From NCBI RefSeq assembly GCF_017893945.1, contig NZ_CP054257.1:744001-808000 (forward strand): 64,000 bases of DNA. Reading direction: 5' to 3'. Below, one piece after another: positions 53,434-62,017 of the stretch. The position numbers and the translations under genes are program-made. Each line of letters opens with the position of its first letter. Position 1 is the stretch's first letter. Under the pieces are notes generated by a model. It was not told the DNA's origin. It worked only from the letters and a program-made list of their open reading frames with translations, and ran no database searches. Source of the stretch: Treponema parvum (lineage in GTDB: Bacteria; Spirochaetota; Spirochaetia; Treponematales; Treponemataceae).

Positions 53434-54660
53434 ATGGCAAAAAAAAGATCGTTTTTAAAAAAGACTAAGGTTAAATTGTCCGCTTCAAAGATAATACTCC
53501 TTACGGCGATAATAACGGCCGTCTGTGTCGCAATGCTGGTTTTCAGCGTATTATTTTCTGCTGGGGCCGCAAGATTTTCCAAATCCGCTGACGGCAGCCG
53601 CTCTGAAGTTTCATCTGCGCTCGAAGGGCCGCCGTCCGACGCCGCGCCGCCTGAAAAAAACAATGAGAAACCCGGCGTGCCGCCCCAGTCTTCCCGCGGT
53701 ACTGCTGCTTCCTTATCCGGCGATCTTAAGTCAGACAGTGTAAAACCTGCTCCGAAAGTTTTAAAAAATGAGGCGGATAAACTTTCTCACGGCACGGCGC
53801 CCGTACCCGCGACAAATAAGTCGCCCGGTACGCCGCCTGTTTCCTCACCGAACAAGTCTTCCGGCACACAGGCTGATTCTATGTCAAGTAAGTCTCAAAA
53901 CACCGCCGTGCTCGCTTCCGGCCGTAAAGATCGCGCCGTCGCCGATTCGGTTAAAGAAAAAGAATTTGACATTCCTTCCGCCGTTGGGAATCCCGTTCTG
54001 GTTTTTGTATTTGACGACGGCGGACAAAACCTTTCTCAGCTTGAAAAATGTCTTTCGATTCCTTTTCCGATCACTGTTGCGGTTTTGCCTAGCCTCGTCC
54101 ATTCCGTCGAAAGCGCTCGCCGCGTACGTGACTCAGGCCATGAACTGATCTTACATCAGCCCATGCAGGCCTTGGATCTTTCGGTAAATCCCGGGCCCGG
54201 TGCAATTCTTCCTCAAATGGGCACGGACGACGTTATGGACATAATTTTTAAAAACATCGCTCAGATCGGACCTGTGGCCGGTTTTAACAACCACGAAGGT
54301 TCTCTCATAATGGAAAATAAGATTTTGGTCGTCGCCGTCCTTGAAGCCGCCGTCCAGGCGGACGTGTTTTTTCTCGATTCCAGGACAACTGCTTCTTCTC
54401 AAGCGGCTCAGGCTGCGCTCGAATTGGGCGTGAGCATTTACAGCCGTGATATTTTTTTGGATAATATACGCACCAGAGAAAATATTATCGCTGAGCTTTT
54501 GAAAGGTCTTGCGATCGCCAATAAAAAGGGTAATTGCATTATGATAGGTCACGTGTGGGCTGCCGAACTTCTTCCCGATATTTTAAAAGAATTATATCCC
54601 TTGCTTGTAAAAAAAGGGTACCGTTTTTCGGTTGTGTCGAAGTCCGGCGCCGAACGATGA
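53434..54660 (+). CDS. divergent polysaccharide deacetylase (YibQ-like), membrane anchored
   Basis: About 408 residues. N-terminal membrane helix (KIILLTAIITAVCVAMLVFSVLF, about 20-42) followed by a 130-residue Pro/Ser/Lys linker with repeated NKSPGTPPVSSPNKSSGT. The C-terminal 220 residues (from PVLVFVFDDGGQN to the end) are a divergent polysaccharide deacetylase: FDDGG, HELILHQPMQALD, GFNNHEGSLIMEN, FFLDSRTT and IMIGHVWAAE. The family acts in the envelope on glycans, activity not established. The start is uncertain: an ATG at 53395 is also in frame. Confidence 0.8.
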   Translation: MAKKRSFLKKTKVKLSASKIILLTAIITAVCVAMLVFSVLFSAGAARFSKSADGSRSEVSSALEGPPSDAAPPEKNNEKPGVPPQSSRGTAASLSGDLKSDSVKPAPKVLKNEADKLSHGTAPVPATNKSPGTPPVSSPNKSSGTQADSMSSKSQNTAVLASGRKDRAVADSVKEKEFDIPSAVGNPVLVFVFDDGGQNLSQLEKCLSIPFPITVAVLPSLVHSVESARRVRDSGHELILHQPMQALDLSVNPGPGAILPQMGTDDVMDIIFKNIAQIGPVAGFNNHEGSLIMENKILVVAVLEAAVQADVFFLDSRTTASSQAAQAALELGVSIYSRDIFLDNIRTRENIIAELLKGLAIANKKGNCIMIGHVWAAELLPDILKELYPLLVKKGYRFSVVSKSGAER

Positions 54661-54750
54661 CAGACATATTACGGCGGCGGCAGATTTTCACGCCGTTTTT
54701 TTGTCCTAAGGCCGCAGATTCAAGTCCTATTTCTGTTAAACTGTAAATCT

Positions 54751-54799
54751 TCTATGTCATTAACTTGTTCTCTATGTCATTTTGTGCTATCATGACATA
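54751..54799. promoter_or_regulatory. TATGTCAT boxes over the fic promoter
   Basis: Two direct copies of TCTATGTCAT (54751-54760, 54771-54780; 20-bp period) and an inverted ATGACATA (54792-54799). Box 2 lies in the promoter spacer and box 3 overlaps the -10, so bound protein should repress. Likely ligand: the winged-helix C-terminus of the Fic protein itself. Confidence 0.6.
54765..54793 (+). promoter_or_regulatory. fic promoter
   Basis: TTGTTC 54765-54770, 17-nt spacer, TATCAT 54788-54793. Start codon 49 nt downstream, without a clear ribosome site. Confidence 0.5.
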
Positions 54800-54842
54800 A
54801 AGAGCGCGTTTTTGGACAGAGAGACAAAATAAGTAAATTACT

Positions 54843-55895
54843 ATGCATAATTTTGAATACGAAGAAAATGCTAAAAGATTACTGACGCCTGAAATCGTTC
54901 AGCTTTTAAGTTCAATTTATGAACACAAAGGCAGGCAACAATTATTTGTGGAAGCTAAAAAGGATGAATTACATACTTTAATGGATATTGCGAAAATTCA
55001 AAGTACGAAATCATCAAACAGAATTGAAGGTATTTATACAACTGATAAAAGACTTGAAGAATTAATGTCTCAAAAATCACAACCGCGAAATAGAAATGAA
55101 CAGGAAATTTCCGGTTATAGAGATGTTCTTGCTACAATCCATGAAAATTATGATTACATTTCTCCTACATCAAATATTATTCAGCAGCTGCACAGAGATT
55201 TATATTCATACAACAAGAACGGGTTTGGAGGAAAATTTAAATCAAGCGACAATATAATTGCCGAAACGGATAATAACGATATTCAAAAAGTCAGATTTGC
55301 GCCGGTTCCCGCTTATGAAACGGAAGAAGCTGTGCGTCAAATGACGGAAAATTTCTTAAAATCTTGGAACAGTAACAAAACGGATAGACTGCTCTTAATC
55401 CCGCTATTTGTTTTGGATTTTTTATGTATTCATCCCTTTGACGATGGAAACGGACGAATGAGCAGACTTCTTACACTTCTCTTGTTTTATAGAGCAGGAT
55501 TTATTGCGGGAAAATACATAAGCATTGAAATGCTCATTGAAAATTCCAAAGAAACATATTATGAGGCTTTACAGGATTGCTCTTCGGGCTGGCATGAAAA
55601 TACCAATTCTTATGAAGCTTTTGTAAGATATTATTTTGGAATTTTAATAAAAGCTTACAATGAATTTGAAAATCGTGTCGAATATCTTTCTTCCGCCAAA
55701 ATTTCAAAGCCGGAACGAGTAAAAAATCTTATTCAAAATACGGTTGGTAAGATAAATAAGAGGGAAATTCTCGAAAAATGTCCGGACATAAGTAAAAAGA
55801 CCGTTGAGCGCGCTTTAGCGGATTTGGTAAAGCAGGATTTAATTGAAAAGGTCGGCGCAAGTTCTGCAACAGCTTACGTTTGGATTCAAAAATAG
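54843..55895 (+). CDS. Fic-domain AMP transferase with C-terminal winged helix
   Basis: 350 residues. The Fic catalytic motif HPFDDGNGRMSR is at about 198-209 (His for catalysis, Asn-Gly-Arg for the nucleotide). An N-terminal inhibitory motif of the S/T-x3-E-G/N type is present in SSNRIEGIYTT (about residues 56-66), so the enzyme is probably autoinhibited (class II). Residues about 285-350 (RVKNLIQNTVGKINKREILE to AYVWIQK) form a winged helix of the kind seen in SoFic-like proteins. Target unknown: such enzymes add AMP to other proteins. The region is AT-richer than its neighbours, which suggests acquisition. A TA pair follows. Confidence 0.9.
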   Translation: MHNFEYEENAKRLLTPEIVQLLSSIYEHKGRQQLFVEAKKDELHTLMDIAKIQSTKSSNRIEGIYTTDKRLEELMSQKSQPRNRNEQEISGYRDVLATIHENYDYISPTSNIIQQLHRDLYSYNKNGFGGKFKSSDNIIAETDNNDIQKVRFAPVPAYETEEAVRQMTENFLKSWNSNKTDRLLLIPLFVLDFLCIHPFDDGNGRMSRLLTLLLFYRAGFIAGKYISIEMLIENSKETYYEALQDCSSGWHENTNSYEAFVRYYFGILIKAYNEFENRVEYLSSAKISKPERVKNLIQNTVGKINKREILEKCPDISKKTVERALADLVKQDLIEKVGASSATAYVWIQK

Positions 55896-56037
55896 GTTTT
55901 GTACAAAAACTTTATTTATTTTGAGAATTAGTTTTTGACTGAAAGCGATATTAAAAATAATAAATTAAATTTTTAACAGGCAGGATAGGTTGTTTTTTAG
56001 TAGTTTGTGTAGTATAATGTAGTAAGAGGTATTAAAA

Positions 56038-56298
56038 ATGACTACAATATCAGCAAAAATTACATATGATGATAAAATAAGTTTTGAGCGGATATGTGAT
56101 TCTATGGGAATCAATATTTCTTCGGCTATAAATTCTTTTGTAAAGGCAACAATTCGGGAAAATGGTCTGCCCTTTGCACTGAAAGCATCCGAAGATCCAT
56201 ATATTTATTCGGAAGAAAATATGAAATATTTGCGTAAAAGTATAAATCAGATTGAAAACGGAATAGGTCAAATTCATGAATTGAAGGAAATTGATTGA
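56038..56298 (+). CDS. RelB/DinJ-like antitoxin
   Basis: 86 residues. ISAKITYDDKISFERICDSMGINISSAINSFVKATIREN is the ribbon-helix-helix N-terminus of the RelB/DinJ family. The C-terminal helix (SEENMKYLRKSINQIENGI) should bind the toxin. AGAGG precedes the ATG. It overlaps the toxin start (TGATG). In the AT-rich Fic-TA islet. Confidence 0.87.
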   Translation: MTTISAKITYDDKISFERICDSMGINISSAINSFVKATIRENGLPFALKASEDPYIYSEENMKYLRKSINQIENGIGQIHELKEID

Positions 56299-56564
56299 TG
56301 GTAAAAGTTTGGTCTGATATTGCATGGAAAGATTATTGTGAACTTTTTAATAAGCATCAACAAAAATTGATAAAAACTACGCATGATTTAATTAAAGATA
56401 TTGAAAGAAATGGCATTGATAAAGGAAAAGGCGAACCTGAGCCGTTAAAGCATGAATTATCAGGGTATTGGAGCAGAAGAATGGATACGGCAAACCGACT
56501 TGTATATAAAGTTGAAGATAATAAATTATATATTGTTCAGTGCGGTACACAAACTATCTGTTGA
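56298..56564 (+). pseudogene. YoeB/Txe-family toxin with altered C-terminus
   Basis: 88 residues. YoeB cleaves mRNA in the ribosome. WSDIAWKDYCELFNKHQ, GKGEPEPLKHELSGYWSRRMD and NRLVYKVEDNKLYIVQCG are conserved. The family ends in Cys-x-x-His-Tyr, where the His and Tyr are catalytic. Here the end is CGTQTIC. Removing two of three A at 56551-56553 would give CGTHYLLTAEV, stopping at 56578, so a small indel in an A run probably destroyed (or in the assembly, appears to destroy) the active site. The Arg and Glu elsewhere are intact. Treated as probably inactive. Confidence 0.7.
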
Positions 56565-56633
56565 CTGCTGAAGTTTAAGTCTTTATAATATAAATACTTA
56601 TAATTTTGTTAGAATGTTGGGAATAGAACATAT

Positions 56634-57650
56634 ATGAAAATTTTAGGAATAGAATCGTCCTGCGACGAAACGGCGGCCGCCGTTGTCGAAGACGGGCAAA
56701 AAATACTGAGCAATGTGGTAGCTACGCAGATACCCTTCCATGAAGTTTATAACGGCGTCGTGCCCGAAATTGCAAGCCGTAAACACGCCGAGTGGATTCT
56801 TCCCGTAGTGCGGCAAGCCGTAAAAGAAGCCGGTCTCTGCCTAAACGATATTGACGCAGTCGCGGCGACAAATCGTCCCGGCCTTATGGGGTCGCTGCTC
56901 GTAGGCCTTACTTTCGGAAAAACCCTCGCATGGGCGGGCGGCAAGCCGTTTATCGCCGTAAATCACATGCTGGGGCACCTGTACGCAGCTCATCTTGTAC
57001 AGCAAATAAACTATCCGTATTTGGGGCTTTTAGTTTCCGGCGGACATACGATTATATGTAAGGTTTTAAATTTTGACGAACTTGAAATTCTCGGAACGAC
57101 GATTGACGATTCCGTGGGCGAAGCCTTCGACAAGGTTGCGAAATTTTACGGGCTCGGGTACCCCGGCGGCGTTATTATAGACAAACTTGCAAAAAACGGC
57201 TCTATGGAGGCCGCGCATTTTCCCATTCCTAAAATCGACAAGGGCGAACACCGCTACGATGTTTCCTTTAGCGGACTCAAGACTGCCGTAATTCACCAGC
57301 GCGATATGTTTTGGAACGATTCCTATGAAAAAACGGCGGAAAACATGTGTGCGGCTTTTCAAGAGACGGCCTGCCGAACAATAACAAGCCGCCTTTTCCG
57401 CGCCGTAGAAGACACGGGAATTTCTACCGTGGTCGCAGGCGGCGGCGTTGCGGCAAATTCGCGCTTACGCGCCTTGCTTGCGGAAAAAAAAGGGCTTAAC
57501 TGTATATTTCCGCCTTTAAACCTTTGCGGCGACAACGGCGCGATGATCGCAGGCGTTGCGTATCACTTTCTTAAACGCGGCGACAGGAGCGGTTGGAATA
57601 CGACAGCCAGCGCCCGCATTCCTCAGTTTAAACGCGGACTAAAGCGGTAA
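56634..57650 (+). CDS. tsaD: tRNA N6-adenosine threonylcarbamoyltransferase TsaD
   Basis: Attaches the threonylcarbamoyl group to A37 of ANN-decoding tRNAs, with TsaB/E/C. 338 residues of the Kae1/Gcp ASKHA fold: LGIESSCDETAAAVV, the metal-binding NHMLGHLYAAH, LLVSGGHTIICKV, DDSVGEAFDKVA and AGGGVAANSRLR. Complete and of normal length. Convergent/independent of the TA pair. Start ATG 56634, weak ribosome site. Confidence 0.96.
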   Translation: MKILGIESSCDETAAAVVEDGQKILSNVVATQIPFHEVYNGVVPEIASRKHAEWILPVVRQAVKEAGLCLNDIDAVAATNRPGLMGSLLVGLTFGKTLAWAGGKPFIAVNHMLGHLYAAHLVQQINYPYLGLLVSGGHTIICKVLNFDELEILGTTIDDSVGEAFDKVAKFYGLGYPGGVIIDKLAKNGSMEAAHFPIPKIDKGEHRYDVSFSGLKTAVIHQRDMFWNDSYEKTAENMCAAFQETACRTITSRLFRAVEDTGISTVVAGGGVAANSRLRALLAEKKGLNCIFPPLNLCGDNGAMIAGVAYHFLKRGDRSGWNTTASARIPQFKRGLKR

Positions 57651-57696
57651 GCTCGGTTTATCGGTTGTCCTGAGCTTCCCAAATGCGTCTGTAAAA

Positions 57697-57724
57697 TTGC
57701 AGTTTTCAAAAATTGTGATATAAT
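57697..57724 (+). promoter_or_regulatory. promoter of the DtxR-type regulator
   Basis: TTGCAG 57697-57702, 16-nt spacer, TATAAT 57719-57724; TTGGAG then precedes the ATG. Confidence 0.5.
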
Positions 57725-57756
57725 TAATGAGAATGAAACAAATATTGGAGTTTTGA

Positions 57757-58122
57757 ATGTATGAATCCCGAGAAGATTATCTTGAGACAGTATTGATGCT
57801 TCAGCAGCAGAACGGCTTTGTCCGTTCCGTAGATATCGCAAATCATTTGAAAGTCTCAAAGCCCAGCGTGAGCCGTGCGATGGATATACTTTCCGAAAGC
57901 GGATACATCACGTTTGGGCTCGGAAATATGATAAAGCTTACGGAAGAAGGCGAAAAAAAAGCCCGGTCGGTTTACGGCCGGCATATCATGCTCACGGATT
58001 TTTTTGTAAAGATAACGGGCGTATCCCGAGAACAGGCTGAAGAAAACGCCTGCCGCGTAGAACACGCTATCGACCGTGATATTGAAAATGGCATTCGTAA
58101 ATGGCTTGAAGAAAATAAGTGA
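57757..58122 (+). CDS. DtxR/MntR-family metal-dependent regulator
   Basis: 121 residues. A winged helix (EDYLETVLMLQQQNGFVRSVDIANHLKVSKPSVSRAMDIL) and the dimerisation/metal domain (RHIMLTDFFVKITGVSREQAEENACRVEHAI) are typical; no SH3-like extension, so the MntR/TroR class. Metal ligands of the family are present as E-x-x-C/H-x-x-E (Glu-Cys-Glu-His in ENACRVEHAI). Iron versus manganese cannot be decided. It is followed by DUF3793 and flavodoxin, which are typical of iron-sparing regulons. Confidence 0.88.
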   Translation: MYESREDYLETVLMLQQQNGFVRSVDIANHLKVSKPSVSRAMDILSESGYITFGLGNMIKLTEEGEKKARSVYGRHIMLTDFFVKITGVSREQAEENACRVEHAIDRDIENGIRKWLEENK

Positions 58123-58236
58123 CGCACGGCTGTGCGGCCGAAAACCTGAGAAAACTGAAAATCATAATTTAATGCAATGCTCAAATTTTATCATCTCAAA
58201 ATTGAACCGAAATATTAAAAAAATATCAAAAAAGTA

Positions 58237-58269
58237 TTGACATCTAACTAAAGTTTGTGTATGCTAACT
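58237..58269 (+). promoter_or_regulatory. promoter with paired CTAACT boxes upstream of DUF3793-flavodoxin
   Basis: TTGACA 58237-58242, 17-nt spacer, TATGCT 58260-58265. Direct CTAACT copies lie at 58244-58249 and 58264-58269 (20-bp period), one in the spacer and one overlapping the -10. Possible site for the DtxR-type regulator just upstream. Confidence 0.5.
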
Positions 58270-58308
58270 CCAGTGGCTTGAATGTTTTTCAGCGCCGATG
58301 GGGTTGGG

Positions 58309-58878
58309 ATGTCTTTAGAGCAGGTAGTCATATGTCATTGCGGCCCCGTCTTAACGGGAATAAAGGTCGCAAATCTTATAAGCTGTTCTTTAAAAGATTT
58401 TCCCGATTTGGAAAACGATATAGCCGCTCTTAAAAGCAGGTGTGCGTCCTTCGATTTGGAATGCAGAATCATATGCAGATATCCTGATTTTTTTCTGGTA
58501 TTTGTATATAACCGATGCGAGTTGGAAACCGTTTTTAAGGATACGGATATTTTTAAATACATGAAGAGATTGGGATATAAGATGGACGGCGTTGAGTCCC
58601 TTATAGATCAGTTGTCATTGTGTTTGAAAATACGGAAGACCTTTCCGCATGAGATCGGCTTATTCTTAGGCTATCCTTTAGAGGATGTCGAGGGGTTCAC
58701 TGAAAACTGCGGTAAGAATTTTAAGATTTCAGGCTATTGGAAGGTCTACGGCGACATGGAAAGGGCTATGGCCGTTTTTAAGCAATACGATTGCTGCCGT
58801 GAAAAATGCCTGATGATGGCCGTAAAAGGCTTTTGTATAGAAGACGTTATCCGCTCTGCGGATTTAAAATTTGCTTAA
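58309..58878 (+). CDS. DUF3793-family protein
   Basis: 189 residues. The opening MSLEQVVICHCGPVLTGIKVANLISC, the FLVFVYNRCELE centre and PHEIGLFLGYPLEDVEGFTENCG identify DUF3793, a family of unknown biochemistry often next to flavodoxin genes. Cysteines are frequent (about ten), including CCREKC near residue 165-170. Two start codons are in frame: ATG 58282 and ATG 58309. The latter gives the family N-terminus and has GGGGTTGGG upstream. Flavodoxin follows 31 bases later. Confidence 0.8.
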   Translation: MSLEQVVICHCGPVLTGIKVANLISCSLKDFPDLENDIAALKSRCASFDLECRIICRYPDFFLVFVYNRCELETVFKDTDIFKYMKRLGYKMDGVESLIDQLSLCLKIRKTFPHEIGLFLGYPLEDVEGFTENCGKNFKISGYWKVYGDMERAMAVFKQYDCCREKCLMMAVKGFCIEDVIRSADLKFA

Positions 58879-58909
58879 TAGTTCAATTTGTAGTTTAAGG
58901 AGAAATGGA

Positions 58910-59323
58910 ATGAGTAAGGTTGCTATCGTTTATGCAAGTACTACGGGGAATACCGAAGCTATGGCAAACGCCATAAAGGAAGGCGCAGGCGCGGCTGATA
59001 TTTTTACGGCGTCCGACACGAGCGCCGACGCTCTCGCCGGATACGATGTTTTGATTCTCGGAAGCCCCGCTATGGGCGCCGAAGTGCTTGAGGATTCTAT
59101 GGAAGCTCTTTTCAGCGACCTTGAAGGAAAGATCGCCGGTAAAAAAGTCGCCTTGTTCGGTTCTTACGATTGGGGTGACGGACAGTGGCTCAGAGACTGG
59201 GCTGACCGCGTAAAAGCTGCGGGTGCGGTTTTAATAGGCGAGCCCTTACAGATCCAGCTGACTCCGGACGACAGCGGACTTGAATCTTGCCGTGCTTTCG
59301 GCAAGGCTGCCGCATCTGCATGA
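58910..59323 (+). CDS. flavodoxin
   Basis: 137-residue FMN electron carrier that replaces ferredoxin when iron is short. The FMN phosphate loop VYASTTGNTEAMANAI, the isoalloxazine region LGSPAMGAEVLEDSM and LFGSYDWGDGQWLRDW are present. AAGGAG precedes the ATG. A strong terminator follows. Context (metal regulator, DUF3793) supports an iron-sparing role. Confidence 0.94.
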   Translation: MSKVAIVYASTTGNTEAMANAIKEGAGAADIFTASDTSADALAGYDVLILGSPAMGAEVLEDSMEALFSDLEGKIAGKKVALFGSYDWGDGQWLRDWADRVKAAGAVLIGEPLQIQLTPDDSGLESCRAFGKAAASA

Positions 59324-59833
59324 TAATTTTTGGGATAAGTTTCTTGTATACAGTTTTCAGATACGGTCTTCGTTGAAGATCGTGTCGACAGCAAGTGCTC
59401 CTACTTGCAAGTCATGTCAAAATGTTTCCCGCGTTTTGAGGGAGATCTGCTATTACCGTCGCAGGTCTCCCTTTTTTTATGCTTTGCCGGTTTTTGCATT
59501 CGAAAGCCGCCGCTATGTATGCCGCTGCATAAAAGTAAATTGCGTAAAAACGCTTTTATGATTTGTGAAAATCAAAAACTTTCTTTTCATATCATATACT
59601 ACGTGGTATACTATTATGAAATCAGGAGAATATAATTGAAATTTTCCAAATTGATTGCCAATCCGTTTATCTCCCGCACACACAACAAAAAAAATACGCC
59701 CTGCAGCAGCTCGAAAAGTAATTATGATAATTTAATCTCCTCCTGCACCCAAAAATTATCAAACCTTGATTTATGGATACGACAACTTTATTACAAATTA
59801 TAAATATAAGAATCTTTATTTTGGAGGCTTTAT
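59324..59833. other. 510-base gap between flavodoxin and the chemoreceptor
   Basis: Holds the flavodoxin terminator (59440-59478), a near-palindrome TATACTAC/GTGGTATA (59595-59610), and a possible 55-codon frame at 59636-59803 (TTG start with AGGAG) described under findings. No RNA gene is recognised. Confidence 0.4.
59440..59478 (+). terminator. rho-independent terminator after flavodoxin
   Basis: GGGAGATCTGC pairs with GCAGGTCTCCC (one G-T pair) over a 10-nt loop, followed by seven T. Confidence 0.85.
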
Positions 59834-61924
59834 ATGAAAAAGAGATTTTCCTTGCGTTACAAACTCATCATCATCTTCGGTCTTTTAATAGCTTTAGCAT
59901 CAGCATTTGAAATTTTGCTTGCAGTCCTTTCGGCTAGAAAAGCGGTCATTGAAAAGGTGGAAACGCACTTAGTCGATAAAGCAACCGATGTTTCAAGAAT
60001 AATAGACGGCCGCATTACGTCGTTTTGGCAATTCCTTGAAGGTATCGCCCAGATGCCTGCATTGCGGAGTAACGAAACATCGTATTTGGAAAAGGCGGTG
60101 TTAGTAAAAGAACTCGCTGATAAAAATGATACTTTTCAAGCACTCAATATTGTCAGTAAAAATGGAATCGGTTATTTAGCCGACGGGCGGACGAGCGATA
60201 TTTCTTCAGCGGCTTGGTTTAAAGACTATCATGGAAAACCGCTGATTTGCGAACCGTTTGTGTCTTTTATCAACGATAAAATGGTTATCATTATTGCTGT
60301 TCCGATTTATGATGATAATAATCAAGCAAACGATATACTTGCTGCAACAATCGACGGCTTATGGCTTACCGAACAAATTGACAATATTGTCGTCGGCAAA
60401 ACGGGCAATTGTTACATTATGGGCAACGGCGGCACTATTATAGCCGATAAAGATTCCGAGCTGATTAAAAGCCAAGCAAACATTATCGAACAGGCAAAAA
60501 CGAACGAAACGCTTGCTTCGACAGCCGTTTTTTTGGAACACGTTTTGGACACCGATGAAAGTGAAATAGGCTACTACACATACGAAGGTGAGTCTTACAT
60601 AGCTTCTTTTGCGACAATGCAGACTACCGATTGGTCGGTTATTATCCGTGCGCCGGTTAATGAATTTATGGGGACGATCACTACATTGCGTTTTTCAATG
60701 ATAGGAAGCGGTGCGATTATTTTAGTTGCCGCGCTCATTATCATTTATTTCGTTGCACGTGCTATTATCAAACCGATATCCATCGCCGTAAATGCTCTAA
60801 AAGACATTGCACAGGGAGAAGGAGATTTAACAGTAAGGCTTGCCGTAGCTGGCAACGATGAAATTACCGATATGGCCGAATACTTTAATCAGACTATAAC
60901 TAAGATCGGATCGTCAATTAAAACGGTGGGCGAAAACAGCAGAGTCATGGAAGAGATAGGAAACGAGCTCGCCGGCAATATGACTCAAACCGCAAGCGCA
61001 GTTCACCAAATAAGCGCTAATATTGACGGCGTAAAGCAGCAGGCTCTAACACAATCCGCGAGCGTTACCGAAACCGCCGCCACGATAGAAGAAATAGTCC
61101 GCACGATAAATCAATTGAATTCAAGCATCGAAAATCAGTCTGCCAGCGTCACGGAGTCTTCTTCGGCGATCGAGCAGATGGTGGGCAACATAGCGTCCAT
61201 AGGTCAGACGCTTGAAAAAACCGACAACGTGATTAAAACCCTTGCAGACGCAACCGCAGACGGCAAAAATACGGTTATTAATTCAAACAGCATAACTCAA
61301 AAGGTCGCCGAAGAATCGGGCAGCTTAATTGAAGCGAGTACGGTTATTCAGAACATAGCTTCACAGACGAATCTGCTTGCGATGAATGCGGCGATCGAAG
61401 CCGCTCATGCGGGCGAAGCCGGTAAAGGCTTTGCCGTTGTCGCCGATGAAATTCGTAAGCTCGCCGAAGATTCTGCCGAACACGGTAAGACGATAACGAA
61501 CACTCTTAAAACTCTTTCAAATGAAATAGAAGCTCTATCCGATTCATCCAAAACCGCAGAAGAAAAGTTCAACACTATTTTCAACTTAGCGGAACAGGTA
61601 AAGACAATGAGCGACCGCGTAACGGAAGCCATGCAAGAGCAGGAAAACGGCAGCAAAGAAATACTTGCCGCAATCAGAGACATAAATACCGTAACCGTAG
61701 AAGTAAAACAGGGTTCTGAGGAGATGCTTAAGGGCGGTGAAGGTGTCGCTCAAGAGATGCGAAAGCTGGAAGAGCTGACAAGAGTTATCACAGAGAGCAT
61801 GAACGAAATGGCCGCAGGCGCCATTCAGATAAACAACGCCGTACAGGAAGTAAACGAAATCTCTCAAAAAAATAAGGCGAGCATTCAGAACTTAACCGGG
61901 GAAGTCGGAAAGTTTAAGGTGTAA
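59834..61924 (+). CDS. methyl-accepting chemotaxis protein
   Basis: 696 residues. First membrane helix at about 10-30, a periplasmic dCache-type sensor (about 35-285), second helix (MIGSGAIILVAALIIIYFVA, 290-310), HAMP (RAIIKPISIAVNALKDIAQGEGDLTVR, 312-360), and a long cytoplasmic signalling coil. The hairpin tip IASQTNLLAMNAAIEAAHAGEAGKGFAVVADEIRKLA contacts CheA/CheW. No CheR-binding pentapeptide at the end. Ligand unknown; the neighbouring ABC transporter suggests it may sense a related solute. GGAGG precedes the ATG. Confidence 0.95.
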   Translation: MKKRFSLRYKLIIIFGLLIALASAFEILLAVLSARKAVIEKVETHLVDKATDVSRIIDGRITSFWQFLEGIAQMPALRSNETSYLEKAVLVKELADKNDTFQALNIVSKNGIGYLADGRTSDISSAAWFKDYHGKPLICEPFVSFINDKMVIIIAVPIYDDNNQANDILAATIDGLWLTEQIDNIVVGKTGNCYIMGNGGTIIADKDSELIKSQANIIEQAKTNETLASTAVFLEHVLDTDESEIGYYTYEGESYIASFATMQTTDWSVIIRAPVNEFMGTITTLRFSMIGSGAIILVAALIIIYFVARAIIKPISIAVNALKDIAQGEGDLTVRLAVAGNDEITDMAEYFNQTITKIGSSIKTVGENSRVMEEIGNELAGNMTQTASAVHQISANIDGVKQQALTQSASVTETAATIEEIVRTINQLNSSIENQSASVTESSSAIEQMVGNIASIGQTLEKTDNVIKTLADATADGKNTVINSNSITQKVAEESGSLIEASTVIQNIASQTNLLAMNAAIEAAHAGEAGKGFAVVADEIRKLAEDSAEHGKTITNTLKTLSNEIEALSDSSKTAEEKFNTIFNLAEQVKTMSDRVTEAMQEQENGSKEILAAIRDINTVTVEVKQGSEEMLKGGEGVAQEMRKLEELTRVITESMNEMAAGAIQINNAVQEVNEISQKNKASIQNLTGEVGKFKV

Positions 61925-61945
61925 ACTCTGTATTCATACTAGTTG

Positions 61946-61981
61946 GGGCGTTTTCGAGTTTTGTTAAACTCGAAAACGCCC
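61946..61981 (+). terminator. hairpin after the chemoreceptor
   Basis: A 16-bp stem from GGGCG to CGCCC with a 4-nt loop, 21 nt after the stop. No T tract. Shares the CGAGTTT-x4-AAACTCG centre with the hairpin after ilvE (3370-3397). Confidence 0.5.
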
Positions 61982-62017
61982 TGTCGGTCAAAGATTTTCC
62001 ATATTTTAACTCATTAA

